A stretch of 64,000 bases of DNA, taken from Epiperipatus broadwayi. Taxonomy: Eukaryota; Onychophora; Udeonychophora; Euonychophora; Peripatidae. The translations under genes and the position numbers were made by a program. How positions within the stretch are numbered: position 1 is the first letter of the stretch; every line of letters starts with the position of its first letter. The stretch is taken from contig JAQFVV010000055.1 of the NCBI GenBank assembly GCA_028023455.1, positions 6,540,030 through 6,604,029 on the forward strand, in the 5' to 3' direction. Below the pieces are notes generated by a model. That model saw only the letters and a list, made by a program, of their open reading frames with translations, was not told the DNA's origin and did not search any database. This document shows positions 1 through 13,600 of the stretch, piece after piece.

Positions 1-1534
1 TAAATTCCCTCTTAAAATGCACTTGGTTCTTAAGAATGATAGAAAATTACAGTACTAGTGATAGCTGTACAGTGATTAATGAAGTCATTGGGAATCTTCT
101 GAAAGCAGTTGTTTAGTTGACTTATAGTTGGGTCAGCACCTAAATATAAGTAATATTACTCTTGAATATAGATAGAGCTTATAGGAATAAGGTTTTAACC
201 TGTCATGCATACTATACAATTTGGGCGGGTGCCAGTCAGGTTTATGATTTTTTTGCTTTAGTTTATAGCCCAATCATTAAACTATCTAATTGTGATATGT
301 AAATGGGTATCTAACTGATTTTAGCTAAAAGTTAAAAAGTATGAAGAAAACTGCTTAAATCGTCATTACCTGATGATGGACAAGTCTGATTAATAATGAT
401 TTTTTGTTCAATGATCCTCTATGGGACACTTCTAGAGGTTTTGTCCTGAAGTGGACTGTAAATATTATTTCATATATTCTATTTGCTCTTATTCAAAGGC
501 TATTATTTGCAAAAAAATTGACTTTTTAATTACATAAATTTTTAAAACTATCAGCAGATCACTAAATTCTTTACCTTATGCACTATATGATTAAATAAGA
601 TCAGTTCTCCACTCTAGTGCCTTCTATACTAAGATTAAAATTACCAAAAAAATCAAGTCAGAAGTCACATGACCTAATTTAATAAGCTTGTATTTACAAA
701 TGTTATATATAGAGCTCACAAAATAAGCTCTTAACAAGCTTTGTAGAACATCCCCAACCCCAGACCGGTTTCTGCTACTGGCATCCTCAATGAGGTGCTA
801 GGATATTCAAGCATTAGATTAAAAATAGTTATACACTAGATAAAGTGCTGGGCTTGTCCTGGTATTTTTAATCTAATGCTTGAATATCCCAGCACCTCAC
901 TGAGGACGCCAGTAGCAGAAACCAGTCTGGGGTTGGGGATATTCTATAAAGCTTGTTAAGAGTTTATTTTGCGAGCTCTATATATAACATACTAAGATTA
1001 AGAAATCAGTGATTACCAGATGATAGTATATTTCACCTTTACTATAGATAGTACCACAAGATTGGAGAACTCTTGTTTATCATCAGCAATTTGTTATAAA
1101 CATTTTTAGCCAGGGGATATAGATAACCTCAGTTAATAAAAATCTGAAAATACTAAAATGTATAGTTACTGGCTTGGAATCGAATCTATGTAAATGTTCG
1201 ATCAGGTCAACTTGGGTTCATTAACTTGAATGTTTTCAATTTTCAAACTTTTAGTTTGAATTGCAAAATGGAGTTAAAGGAGGTGCCAGATGCTTAGCTT
1301 TAAAATCACAGGCCTTCACTGCTAGAGGTAAAAGTCAGAAACCAGTTTGGGAATGGGCATTTAAAGGCAGTGTCCTCTGATAATTATTAATTATACAACT
1401 TTACTATAGGTGGCACTAAAATAGAAAACTGCTTTTATTTTATTATTAGCAGTTATTAAGCAAAGGAGTATTAATAAACTATTATTTTTGCAATTTTAGA
1501 ACATTAATCTTTTTATTTTTTTTTGTAATTTCAG
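1..1534 (+). other. Upstream intron of the SMARCAD1-like gene (3' part)
   Basis: No exon-like open frame was recognised before the acceptor at 1,534. The stretch holds a fold-back repeat (655-990) and a fragment of the same family near 1,312-1,360, in which the shared core reads CAGAAACCAGTTTGGGAATG. The rest is plain AT-rich intron. Confidence 0.7.
655..990. repeat. Fold-back repeat, family B, copy 1
   Basis: Two arms of roughly 120 bases (about 700-826 and 866-990) are near-perfect inverted copies around a short loop containing GTGCTGGGCTTGTCCTGG. The arms contain GAGCTC, TTAACAAGCTTT and the core GAAACCAGTCTGGGGTTGGG. The left side carries an outer stretch (CACATGACCTAATTTAATAA) also present at 53.2 kb. 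No coding sequence is present. It behaves like a MITE or an inverted SINE dimer. Confidence 0.85.
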
Positions 1535-1625
1535 CTTTTTATTAAAACCATATCAAATTATTGGGTTAAATTGGCTTATTTTAATGGATAGACAAGATCT
1601 AAATGGCATTTTAGCAGATGAAATG
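1535..1625 (+). CDS. SMARCAD1: SMARCAD1-like exon A (first visible): KPYQ region and first half of Walker A
   Basis: Preceded by a T-rich tract ending TTTCAG and followed by a GTAATA donor. The first base completes a codon from an exon upstream of the window. The frame reads [13 protein letters not shown], the usual entry to the SNF2 ATPase domain, and ends in ILADEM, the first half of the Walker A motif (DEMGLGKT). The intron therefore falls at phase 0 inside Walker A. Confidence 0.93.
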
Positions 1626-4600
1626 GTAATATATATATATTTACTTATTATTTTAGATATTTAGTAAATATTTTTACAGACTATTTAAGATGTAAACGGA
1701 AATAAAGGGGAATTTGCGTCTAATATCTAGAGAAAAATATGCAACAATGGTTGCTGGATATCCCTACGGAAATTCACCATTTGTTTCTGTTTATGTATAT
1801 ATATAGTTACTAAATTTTATTATATGATAGTCTGTATGATATCTTCATTGGAATTTTAATCATAATGAAAATTGTTTAAAAGTTAATTCTTCTGCTGGGC
1901 ATCTCAAATAATATACTTGGGATTATAAATTGCAATTGCACAATAATAAGCGGATGATAGATACTTTAATGGATTGTAGGAACACATTTTTGATATCTAT
2001 TCTATTCTGTGAATGAATACCTACATGTTTCAAATGCAAAACTCAGACATGTTGCTGCGTAAATGTTCAGATGCAATATACAAAATGAAGTTAGAATTGA
2101 CATGTGATTAGCATTATGTCCTATGCAAAATATTATTAAAATCAAAGAATGTAGTGATTTAAAACACTGTGCTGAATGTGGTAACCTTATATCCATTACA
2201 GAATGAGAATACACAATTGCCAAAGCTTGAGCTCCTTTGATAAGCATAGTAATGCTACAACCACGAATAAAATGGGTTTTTTATATCAATATTATACTAC
2301 CAACAAAATTTCCACATTAATTTTAATTATCAGATCTTTCTCCTACTCTACATCTGCCATCTAGTGTAAGCTTGACTAATCACTAGATGCCAAATGGTTA
2401 TGCTTTCCAGGTATATCCTGTGATGTCTTATCCATATCTATCACCAGACTAGTTTCTAGCTTATGACTTTTGTCATTGAGGAAAATATATAGCTGTTGAA
2501 CAGATAACAGATCAATACAGCTAAGCAAGCAAATTAGCTTAGATTCAAACCTTAAGTTGACTTTGAATTTCAGAAAGGATTGAAAAATGGCTGTTGGAGG
2601 AAAGATACATTAGGTCCAAAAAAAAATCCAGATGAACTGAATCTGCATACAAAACTTCTTATTGATGAGAGCCATAATCTAGAAACTAGTTTAGGATAGC
2701 CTCGGATAGGGATTTATGAACCACCATCATCCAGCATCAATTGATTACTTAAGCTTACACAAGGTAGCAGAACTGGAATAGGAAAAAGATTTCTAATTAA
2801 ATCATCATTATCTGATATGGTTTTTACTACCAGATTAGCGAAGTTTATTCATTTACCGGTAGTCCCACTTGACATCCTTCATTAGGGGAACAAGATGAAA
2901 TCACATTATTCTTAGCAAAGTAATTGGAATTCAGTAGCATAAATGAAATAGAAGTTTTTTTGAATAATAGCACTTATCAAAAAAAAAGATTTGTCATTAG
3001 TGATCGTTCTTAACATAACAGACATGAACACAAGTTCAAAGAATGCCAAACTGTTTACTTTCAGAAGATTTAACCAACAGATAATTTTAACTGGAATTAA
3101 AAGTCATACTTGCACTGATGATATACTCTTTATTCAGAAGCTTAAAAACTAATTAATTCTGTAAGTACTAGATCCTTTTATAAGGCTGCAACGTAATTAC
3201 TATGAGTTCTTCAATTTCACATCCTATTACCTGACAACAATCTTTTTTTTAATGCTGTTTTGATATGATTATTATGTATGGTAGAAATATATATATATAT
3301 TTTTAAAAAACTAAATAATTGTGAAAATATGGGAAAACATGATTTTCTAAATTTTGAAAAAAGCGCCTTACAGTAATTGCAGAATTTCTAGTCGATAATT
3401 CAGTGCAGTTAAAATACAAAACTAAACTAATATGTTTTTACAATCAGTTACCATTAAGAGTAATGCAGATTCACGGTGTGATGCAGGAGCAAGTTTTGAA
3501 ACTCAAAGTATATGGATCACAGCCCATTAGATCACTATAGGGATTTGAACTTATTGATAATCTCCCAACAATAAATTAGTCAATTTGTTTTTAAAATTAA
3601 GAGCAAGTTTTTTTTTTTTCAGATTATAAATATTTATAGATCAATTAAATAAACTTTTGCTTGAATATTTTCTTTTAATTCACTTCTCAAATTATTAAAA
3701 TTTAAAGAGTGAAGTATAGATTTTTTTTAATGTTAATTTTTTGAATATCTGTTTTATCTATCAACTCAGATGCAACTATAATACACAAAAATCAAAAAAT
3801 GCTCAATTCTATGATAATAAAGATATCTGATTAAAATTAAAGAAGAATATAATAAACTATATGAACTTATATTCGAATTTTATTTAACATTATTTATATA
3901 CTATATGAACATTATTTAGCGGAGCTTATATATTATGTAAATCTTATTTAGCAGCATTTATATTCTATATGAATGTTATTTAGTAGGACCTATATGCTAT
4001 TTGAATCTTGTCTAGCAGAATTTATATACTATATGAACCTTATCTAGCAGGAACTTTATATTATGTGAATCTTATTTAGCAGGATTTATATACTATATGA
4101 ATCTTATGGCAGCATTTATATACTATATGAACCTTATCTGGGATATATACTATATGAACCTTTTTTTAGCAGGATTTATATAATATATGAACTTTATCTA
4201 ACAGGATATATGCACCTGGGTCTCTTTATGCGGTAGATAGGTTCCACAGAAAATCCGCATTAAAAAAATCACACAAAAATAGACCTAACTTGCCTTGAAA
4301 AATGTGGGATGCGTTCCATAATTTTCAAAATTCGCATAAATCCAAAGCAACAGGATAAAATTACTTTAAAATTCGCATAAAAAAAAAAAAATAAGGAAAT
4401 AAAGTATGACTAATAAAAAATTTCAAATATTTGGAAAAAATTGATACAAGACAAACTTTTTTTACTTTTTTTATTAACTATTTAATTTTATTTAAAACAA
4501 TATATTTTTATGTGTAATTTATTTTACATTTTTTCATACATATTTTAATCATTATCGCTATTTAATAATATGCGATTCGTTTGTGAACTAGAAATCAGAT

Positions 4601-7600
4601 TCGTCACAAGAGGAAATACAATTAGCGCTAAGTTCAATCTTATGCTGTGTTAATGGTTTTCTGTTGACAATGTGATCGGTAATTAAACTTTGAGATGATG
4701 ATTTTACTAATTGTTTACGAAGCTCACGATATCCAGTCTGCTATGTTTAGCTATTAGAGAATGCACTTCCACGAGGGCAACTATATATATATATGACACG
4801 CTTCCATGAGTGTGTTAATAATGACATGGATAAATTTTCTTTTATACACATATATACATGGAGAAACTTTTAGACAGAAAAAAGTTACAAGTAAAAATAT
4901 TTAAAAGCTTTTAAAAGTACATTCTTTTTAAGTAGAAATAAAAGTTCTTAAAATATTTATACTTGTAACTTTTTTCTGTCTAAAAGTTTCTCCATGTATA
5001 TATGTATATAAAAGAAATATAAACATACACATATATAACACCAACATACAACTATTTAGCTCTCATTGGAATTTAAGAACTCGTTCATAATTCATGTCAT
5101 TAAAAAAGAAAATGATTTTCCAATTGATTAGAAAGTTGAAGACTTTCTCGAATCAATTTGCTGTGAAATGAACAGGTTCCACTTCTGTTTTATTATCTTT
5201 TTCTAAAAAATCTTGTATGGTATCTAAATTTATTGCCAAACCTTTATCCAACAGGCATTTAAAGTATGTAAAATTTAATGTGTGTATATAAAAATGGAGA
5301 AATCCCGATTTTAAGTGAAATATGAACTTCTTTATCGCATAAAAGAAAACCACATAAAAAGATATTAAGAAACATGAATTGCATAACTTCAAAATCACAT
5401 TAAAAAAATCTGCACAAAAAGAAACCCAGTTGTATACTCCATGAATCTTATCTAGCATGACTCATATTGTATTAATCAGAACTTAAATATTATATGAACC
5501 TTATTGAGCAGGAAGTTTTGGAACAACATTAAAGCAAATAAAAACTAATAGAGATAAAAAAAAAATTTTATATTAAATACTTATTATTGACTATGCACTA
5601 AAAAGAAAAAAAATAATTGTTTTTTCAACAACAATTGGGATGTTTAGATTTAACTTGAAATAAAAGCATGGTATGGGTCTAGAAATTAAGTCAATCCCTT
5701 CTAAAAAATAGAATTTGATTTAATTAATTTCTAGATACCCCCCCTCCCCATGCTTTTATTTCAAGTTAAATCTAAAAACCCTACTGTGGTTGAAGAAACA
5801 ATTATTTTTTTCTTTTTAGTACACAGTCGATCAATAAAAGCATTTAATATATAAAAAAAAATTATTATTTTTAAGTTTTTAGCATTGTTTATGGTAAATA
5901 GAAATGTAAAACTATATTGTACTTTAAATTGACGGATACTTATAGTTGATATATATATATATATCACTAGATATTTTTGTTATAAGTTAAAATGTGTACA
6001 TATGTTCAACATTTTTACTTTTATTACAAATTTTTTTAAAAATAAGCTTAAACCAAAACTATATCGTAAATGAACTACTTCACTTAATACATTTAATTTT
6101 ACATTAAATCAATTTCACACATATAGTGTATATATATCATTGGATATTTCTGCAGCACATTAATATGTATACTCTATATATATATTTAGTATGTGTACAC
6201 AATTATATACATATAAGAAATCAATAAGAAACTTTTCTGTTTAAAATTATTGACATTTTATCTTATGTTAAAAAGTTATTAAATTAAAATAAAAAAATCT
6301 TTATACCGTTCTAGCGAGTTAACAAATAAACTGACAGATTTTTCAACATCAATAAAAAAAAAATCTTTATACCGTTCTAGCGAGTTAACAAATAAACTGA
6401 CAGATTTTTCAACATCAATAAAAACCTTTTTTTAAAAAAAATTAAAGAATGTTTTTATTCACATAAATGCAAATTTATATAGTTTTCACAGAATTCTTGG
6501 TATAATGTGACCAAAAATAAAAGAATGGGATATTCCTATTTAGAAATAATCTTTTTTACAAAACACAAATAGCCAAAGTAGTGAGATTTAGCATCTAAAT
6601 TGAGGTCAAAGATCACAAAATGTTTGCAGAACTTTAAAAAAAATCAGTATTTTATTTTTATACTGGGAAATTGAGATAATCGCAAGCATTTTATAACCGC
6701 TTTAAGACATCATTATAACATTTAAATTTTAACATAAGCCAAGAAACGCTTCTTTGGGCTTGTTCTATTGAGAAACTCAATCAAAAGACTGTTAAAGATG
6801 TCACCATAGGCAATAATGAAGTCAGGAGCACCAGATAGCATTGCAATTAATGCTGGAAGTTCATCACAATTATTTCTTGATCTCGTCCCTCATTTAGGCA
6901 TAGGGCATTATAGGATTGAGAATGTATGCATCTAGTTGATAATTCTTTTAATGCTAAAATATTCATTAGCATTGATAGCAAAAGATAAAGAATTAAAAAT
7001 TAGCTTTGCAATGATAATATAAGTCAATCTGTGAAATTGAAATACATCCATTGTATATCATTTGCTAATGTTGAGTTTAGCTGACATCTTGACAAAGGCT
7101 ATCCTTTGACTTCTTCTATAAACGATATTTATTATCTGAAAAACTTAGGCTCCTTTTCTAATTGTAATATTATATTGAATACTATATTTTAATTAATATT
7201 AATGTAAATGCTTTGTTATTTGTAGGGACTAGGGAAAACTGTTCAAGCAATAGGTTTTCTTGCTTATCTTATGGAGCAAGGTGAAGAAGGACCTCATCTC
7301 ATTTGCGTACCATCTTCAACTTTAGGTAAAAGCATTTCTATTATATTATTTTAGCCATTTCGGATATTAGGTACTAATAAACATCACATGATCACCATTT
7401 CTTATGCTTGGTTACATCTGTTGTTAAAACAGACAAAACTCTCCATACAGTATTGCCACTCATATGACTATATAACCTGATGAGCTGGGATTGAAAATAT
7501 TATTGGGTTTTTAATTTAAGACTCGTAGTTTTGTAGATAAAAGGTAGCTGCTGGAGGGTTGCATTAGATCCTAAGATCTAGATGCAGTGCTCTCAGATCC

Positions 7601-10600
7601 AAGGCTCCTCACTGATGAAGGCCAGAACCTAGTCTGGGAATATTGGATAGTAGGCACTAGATGGGGATTTTATTCATAAGCCTTCTGGCATCCATTGATT
7701 ATTCTGGCTTCACTGAGTGGCAATACTGTATGGAGAGTTTTGCCTGTTTTAATATCAAGTGCTACTGAGATGAGAATGATTTGGAATTGTATGACTAAGC
7801 ATTGAAATTGGTAAGCATTCTTTTAAATATTAAATTAATAATTTACTTTCAAAATATGAAATAAAAATAATTAATTTCAACAAATAATTAAATTTTATTT
7901 TGAAGTGATAAAAAAAAAAGTTCTAATTATAGCCTCATACATATGACAAACGTTTTTTAGGTTTTACAATTTGTAAGGACAGATAGGAGATTGTTTGGAT
8001 AGAGAAACATCGTTAAAATATAATTTTGAGAAAGATTTTGATCTTTATTGCATCTAAGATGATGTCCAGCACTGCTTTCTAATATTTCAATAACATTGAG
8101 AGTTATTTATTCTATGGTAATAGGTACTAGATTTCAAAGGAGAAGTTTGGATCAAACTTTTTAATATTTTGTTTACTTTGCAGTGTTTTATGAACGCTGT
8201 GAAGTTGAATTGGGATCTTGCCTTTAAACCCATTCATTGCTGCTCTGAAAAAAATAACTACGATTTTTGAAACATCGGCGAAAAGTCTTGGATATCACTT
8301 GTGACTGTATCACTTGTCACAATATTTTCAGCCATGTTTATCTAATGATAAGTTTTTGCTTGTCCTTAATTTCTTATCGTTTATATGTGAAAATATTTGT
8401 GTTATTTTCTGTTTGTAAAAATTATTAAAATTATTTTTTCATCAAGATGTATGAATAGAAGTCAAATGAATTTTGCTCCGATATCAGTAATGCTAAAAAT
8501 TGAAAGTAGCATTGGTAAATATGAAGCTAAATGGAATTATTTAGTGCTATTAAGATTAACAAGAGAAATGTACTGGTTTTCGTTGATATATGTTGAGTGA
8601 AGTCATCAGGTAGGAAAATATCTAAATTCTTTGCCAACTCGGCTCTGTATATACACGCGTAGTAAGATCTGCTACAACAAAGTCATCTATCTAATGCAAA
8701 AAGAAATTGTACATTGAATACTTTTTCCCGACCAATTTAAGATGTATAATGAAGACATCTTTGTCATGGTTTTGTAAAACTTGAGTTACCAATTCAATTT
8801 ATTTGCTTGTTGTCTTTGTACTGTACTTTAAGATGTAAGAATGTACTGCACATATTTTTCTTTAATTTGCTTTGTTGTATATATGTAATAGTTTAGCCAT
8901 AAGTCTATAAAATAAAATTAGAAAACTGACCAATGTTGAAGGGAAAAAAAAATCCAAATGAAAAAACTGTAAAACTCTATTAATGCAACGCTACGATAAA
9001 CAGCATTGGTGGACATCAGAAGCATGTGCGTAAGTCAGATGAGAGTCTTTCTGAAAAGCTGAATGAGAAATTTGATTAAAGTTTTCAAAAAATAAACAAT
9101 TTCCAAACAAAAAAATGAAAAGATTCTTATTACCATAAGTTGCAGCAAGAAATAATAATTTTCAAATGAGATAATGGAAAGTTCTCAATATGATATGCCT
9201 AAATCAACAACCTCTGAATTTTATTGGAGTGAACTTCATAACATTTTTATTGTGATTTTAAAAGTGCTATTTTAATTTTCATTAAAATCAAACTATATTT
9301 TCTACAGAATTAGTTCTATATACATTTTAATATTTATTAAAAACCAATCAATACTTAGACAATCCCAATATCAATAAAATCACAATTTCAAAGTGTTGTC
9401 AAGGCAACCTTTTAACAACAGTTTGAAATTATTGATTGTTATTGATATTATCTAAGTGATAACTGGTTTTTAATGTTTACTTACAATCCATTTATTCTTG
9501 AGCATTACTACACTTATTGTTTTAGTATTTATATATTTTTGATTTTATATTTTTTTCAGTTTATATGATAGTATTGAATGGTAATTTGGTTTTAGGCTAT
9601 GGTCCTTGAATGAACTACCCATAAAACAGGCAGCACTCATACGTATTGCCACACACAGCAAGCTAGAGTAATCAATGGATGCCAGAAGGCTTGTGCATAA
9701 AATCCCCATCTAGTAGAAGCTTGTGCGTAAAATCCCCATCAAGTGCCTATTTATCCAATGAGTATGCACTAGATGGGGATTTTATGCCCAAGCCTTCTGG
9801 CATCCATTGATTACTCTAAAACTTGCTGTGTGTGGCAATACGTTTAGTGAGTTTTGCCTGTTTTAACAAGTTATACGCAAGCATAAGAAATGGTGATCAT
9901 GTGATGTTTATTGGTTTAACTACCCTTAAACATATATATTTCAATATATGCTAAACCAAATTGATGATATAACAAATGATCTTTTGAATCTATTTTCTGT
10001 TTGATATAACAGATCATGCTGTATACAAGCATGTATTTATAAATACAACTGTTAGTATATTTATTTAATGCTTAAGATACTATCATTTCATAAATATAGA
10101 TAAAAGATTTGAGTAATGAGCCAAAATACTATTTCACTGGATTGGATAGTCACCCAAATTAGTCTGGAGGAAAGTTTTTAAAAATCCTACTGCTGGGTTT
10201 TTATTAGAGAAATAATTTGCTAAAAATTAGGTGAATTCATTATAAATAGATCCAGTTTGATGTCAGTTGTTTTTCTGTTTTGATAATACCACTAAACATC
10301 ACATGACCACCGTTCTTTATGCTTACACAAGCTGTCCAATAGGTTTATGATGATTGTGGTTATTAAAGAAGCAAAAACACCAAAAAGTATGAATGCTGAA
10401 CTGAGTTCAGATCTATACAACTGTTCAAGCTAATGAGTTTGAGTTGAAAATATTATTGTGTTTTTATTTAGGATCAAAGCTTTATAGTTATCTAATAAGG
10501 TAAAAGATGGCTGCTGGAGGGTTGCATTAGATCCTAAGATCTAGGTGCTGTGCTCTCAGATCCAAGGCTTCTCATTGATGAAAGCCACAAGCTAGAGATT

Positions 10601-13600
10601 AGTCTGGGGATATTGGATGAGTAGGTACTAGTTAGGGATTTTATGCATAAACCTTCTTGCATTCATTGATCATTCTGACTTGCTCTGAGTGACACTACTG
10701 TATGAAGAGTTCAGCCTCTGAGTATTTTGGTAATACTTTGATAGGGTTCAATGTGACTGTTTTCCCATCTTAATGGGGATAGTAGGAAAAAATATTTATT
10801 GGTATGACAAAAAATGTTCAATCCTATTATCCTTTTTTTCATTTATTCATTTTTTTTTCAGTGTTTTCTTACTTTATTGGTATTACCTAACAGGTAGTAA
10901 CTATCATTCAGAAAATATGCTGGAGATAATGAGGAAAAAATTATTGAGAAACATTTATAGAGATTGATATGGTCTTTCCTTAATAAATTGTAATTTTTTC
11001 TTTGCTTTAGATGTGGCCAAAGAATGTCTCACTGTTAAAATAAATTACATCTATTTGATAACAGTATTAAACATTATCAATGATAACATGGCAGAAAATC
11101 TCTGGATTAGTAATTTATTGATAGAATTAAATCTGAAGAGAACAAAAAACAAACTTCAATATATATAAAAAGTCATAGATTAGATTAAACTGAAGAGAAT
11201 ATGCATTTCCTATTAAACATAATCCACACAGAGCAAGAAACTCTTACTCTTAAGATAAATAATAATATGTTTAAGAAAGCAGTAGTAAACTGCTAAAACA
11301 AAAACGGAGAACAGAATATTCTAAAAGATAGTAAAAATATTCATTTATATCGTTACGGATGAGTTAATCCTAGGTGATGGGCTATAAGATATGGGTGTAG
11401 AAATTAGTAATGACTGCATTGCTTTCCAATTTTTCAATTTAGGGATCGGTAACCTTCATACTGAGAAGAGCATCTCAAATGGGATATTTGTAATAGAAGT
11501 ATAATACTGTAATTAAGGAAACTGAAAAAATTATGAATTTAAGACATATATAAGACATATTTATTTCAAATTAATCCAGAATTCTTCTTATAAAACAAAG
11601 TATTTGAAAAATTTAGTTGCCGACTTATATGTAAGAAAACGTTAATGGTATTCTTAAACAGTTAAAAATATTAACTAATTTGTAATGTGGCAAGTAACTA
11701 GAATTTCTGAATTTTTAAGCAGTAAATTTAAACCAGATCTACCAATTCATACTTGGCACTTAGATTTTAAGTATTTCATACATATTTGGGAAAAGAGATT
11801 CACAAAAATATATTGAAAACAAAATAAGGATATATTTTTAATCAAATAAATTCTGGAACATTTAACATTCTGATACAATTTTAAAATTATATCAGTTTTT
11901 ATAATCTCCAATTCCAGACTCATCAAATAGTTTACAGATTAAGTCCAGCTGAATCGCCACAATTGCAGTAATCTGAGCATGTGTCCTAAAAAGATGGAAG
12001 TTGTAATATGATAATGCACTACTTCAGCAATTATTGGCAGCCACCTTGAAGCTGTGAATATTAACGTCACCTACTTCCCATGTAAAGCAATATTTAATCA
12101 AAAAGCAGCGAGGACAAAATTATTTTTTGTATATCTTGAAATATGAAAGGCTGCAAAAACTATTGGCCTTCTATTATTATATTTAAAATAGTTATGCATT
12201 AATAGAAATCGGATGGCATTTGAAAGTCATGCAAAATCAAATCTGATTTATGTCTTTTGTATCATTATAAGAAATCAACAAGAATAGTTTGTTGTCTCAA
12301 TACTTATTCCAAAACATAATAATGCAGTTGTTTTTTTTATGTTAAGGTAATCTATATTTCGCTATATTAATTCACATCTCTCTACTCTTGAGCCATCTAA
12401 GTAAACTGGAGGAATCGGTAAATGTTACGGTAGTGTACTGGTTAACAGCGGGATTCATTGATCACTAATGCTTACTTAAACGGCTCTCAAGTAGAATAGT
12501 TTGAGGTGCATTACTACTGTTTATCATATGTTACTGACATTTAATTATACATATTAATACTTACTAGTAGCATTTTAATAGCTCATCCTGCAAACTTATT
12601 TGTTGAAATGGTACTTGAATAATTAATCATTACTCTCAGTTTTTTACGTTATAGAATAGTATCACTTTTCTTCATTGCGGCCAACAAAAGCATAGCTATT
12701 TTGAGTTTATCTTCCTCAATTTTTATTTATTAGCATATAACATTCAATGTGCTCAACATAGACGTTCCATGCCGACATGTTGTTAATATTAAACTCGCGA
12801 ATACTATTGTTCAACATTGCCACTATTTATCAACAATAACTTAAACAGTTTCTTACTTCGTAAACTGATGACTACTGCTATTTGATTTTCGACTCGCACC
12901 ATTTTACTGCCAACTTATGCCCTTCTATTATCAACCTGCGCCATTCTACTGTAGATCTTTGCCATTCTGTTACATACAAGGGGGAAATTTATGTTTACCA
13001 GACCAGTTGTATATGCATCTGCAATAATTTAATCAAAACAAAACATGAACTAGAATAATAAAAACAAGTTTGTACAGTTTCTAATAATGAAAAGAATAAT
13101 AAAATAAAGTGAGTGAAACCACTTTAGCTTCTTCAAGCAATTCCAATTATTGGCCGCATGATAAACCGTTCAAACACACAAACATTATATACAAGTCCAA
13201 TTATCTGTGTGTATCCATTTACTTTAGTTTTAACACACATTTAACCTTATTTCTAATACCAGTCTTTAATTATTTCACTGACTCTACTTAAAACAGGCAA
13301 AACTCACTATATGTTTATTGACTTTCTACTACGACTAATGAACACATTTCATTTTCCTGCTTACAAGGTTGCACAATTGCTGCTCACACGATTATATAAA
13401 ATGCTGCTCTCCGCTGCTAGAATGTATTTGGTTATATTTATGCAGTTCAAATATGTAATAGGGTTCATTTAAATATATTGCCTTCCTCAATATCAAATCC
13501 AGATTTTCAGTTTTATGCTAATTTTTTAGAATAGATTTATACCGATAAAAATTTTAATGTACTTTCTGTAATATAGTACAAGATTTTATTAAACTTTATT

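Larger units (their letters stand above)
1626..7225 (+). other. Intron 1 of the SMARCAD1-like gene
   Basis: A 5.6-kb intron between the two halves of Walker A. It holds a family C fold-back (2,341-2,790), a minisatellite (3,855-4,212 and 5,433-5,515) split by a 1.2-kb inverted-repeat element, a hairpin (5,585-5,835), and a 66-bp tandem duplication (about 6,295-6,426). I see nothing classifiable in 1,626-2,340, 2,800-3,850, 5,850-6,290 and 6,430-7,225, which are AT-rich with TA microsatellites. Confidence 0.85.

Noticed and set aside
3855-4212. CRISPR-like array
   Set aside because: The units are diverged and directly adjacent, without unique spacers of constant length, in animal DNA. It is a minisatellite.
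8170-8960. Possible retrocopied mRNA 3' end (AATAAAATT then GGGAAAAAAAAAA at 8,910-8,952) with a 67-codon frame at 8,397-8,600
   Set aside because: The peptide matches nothing I know and the A-run is short. In DNA this AT-rich such strings are common by chance.
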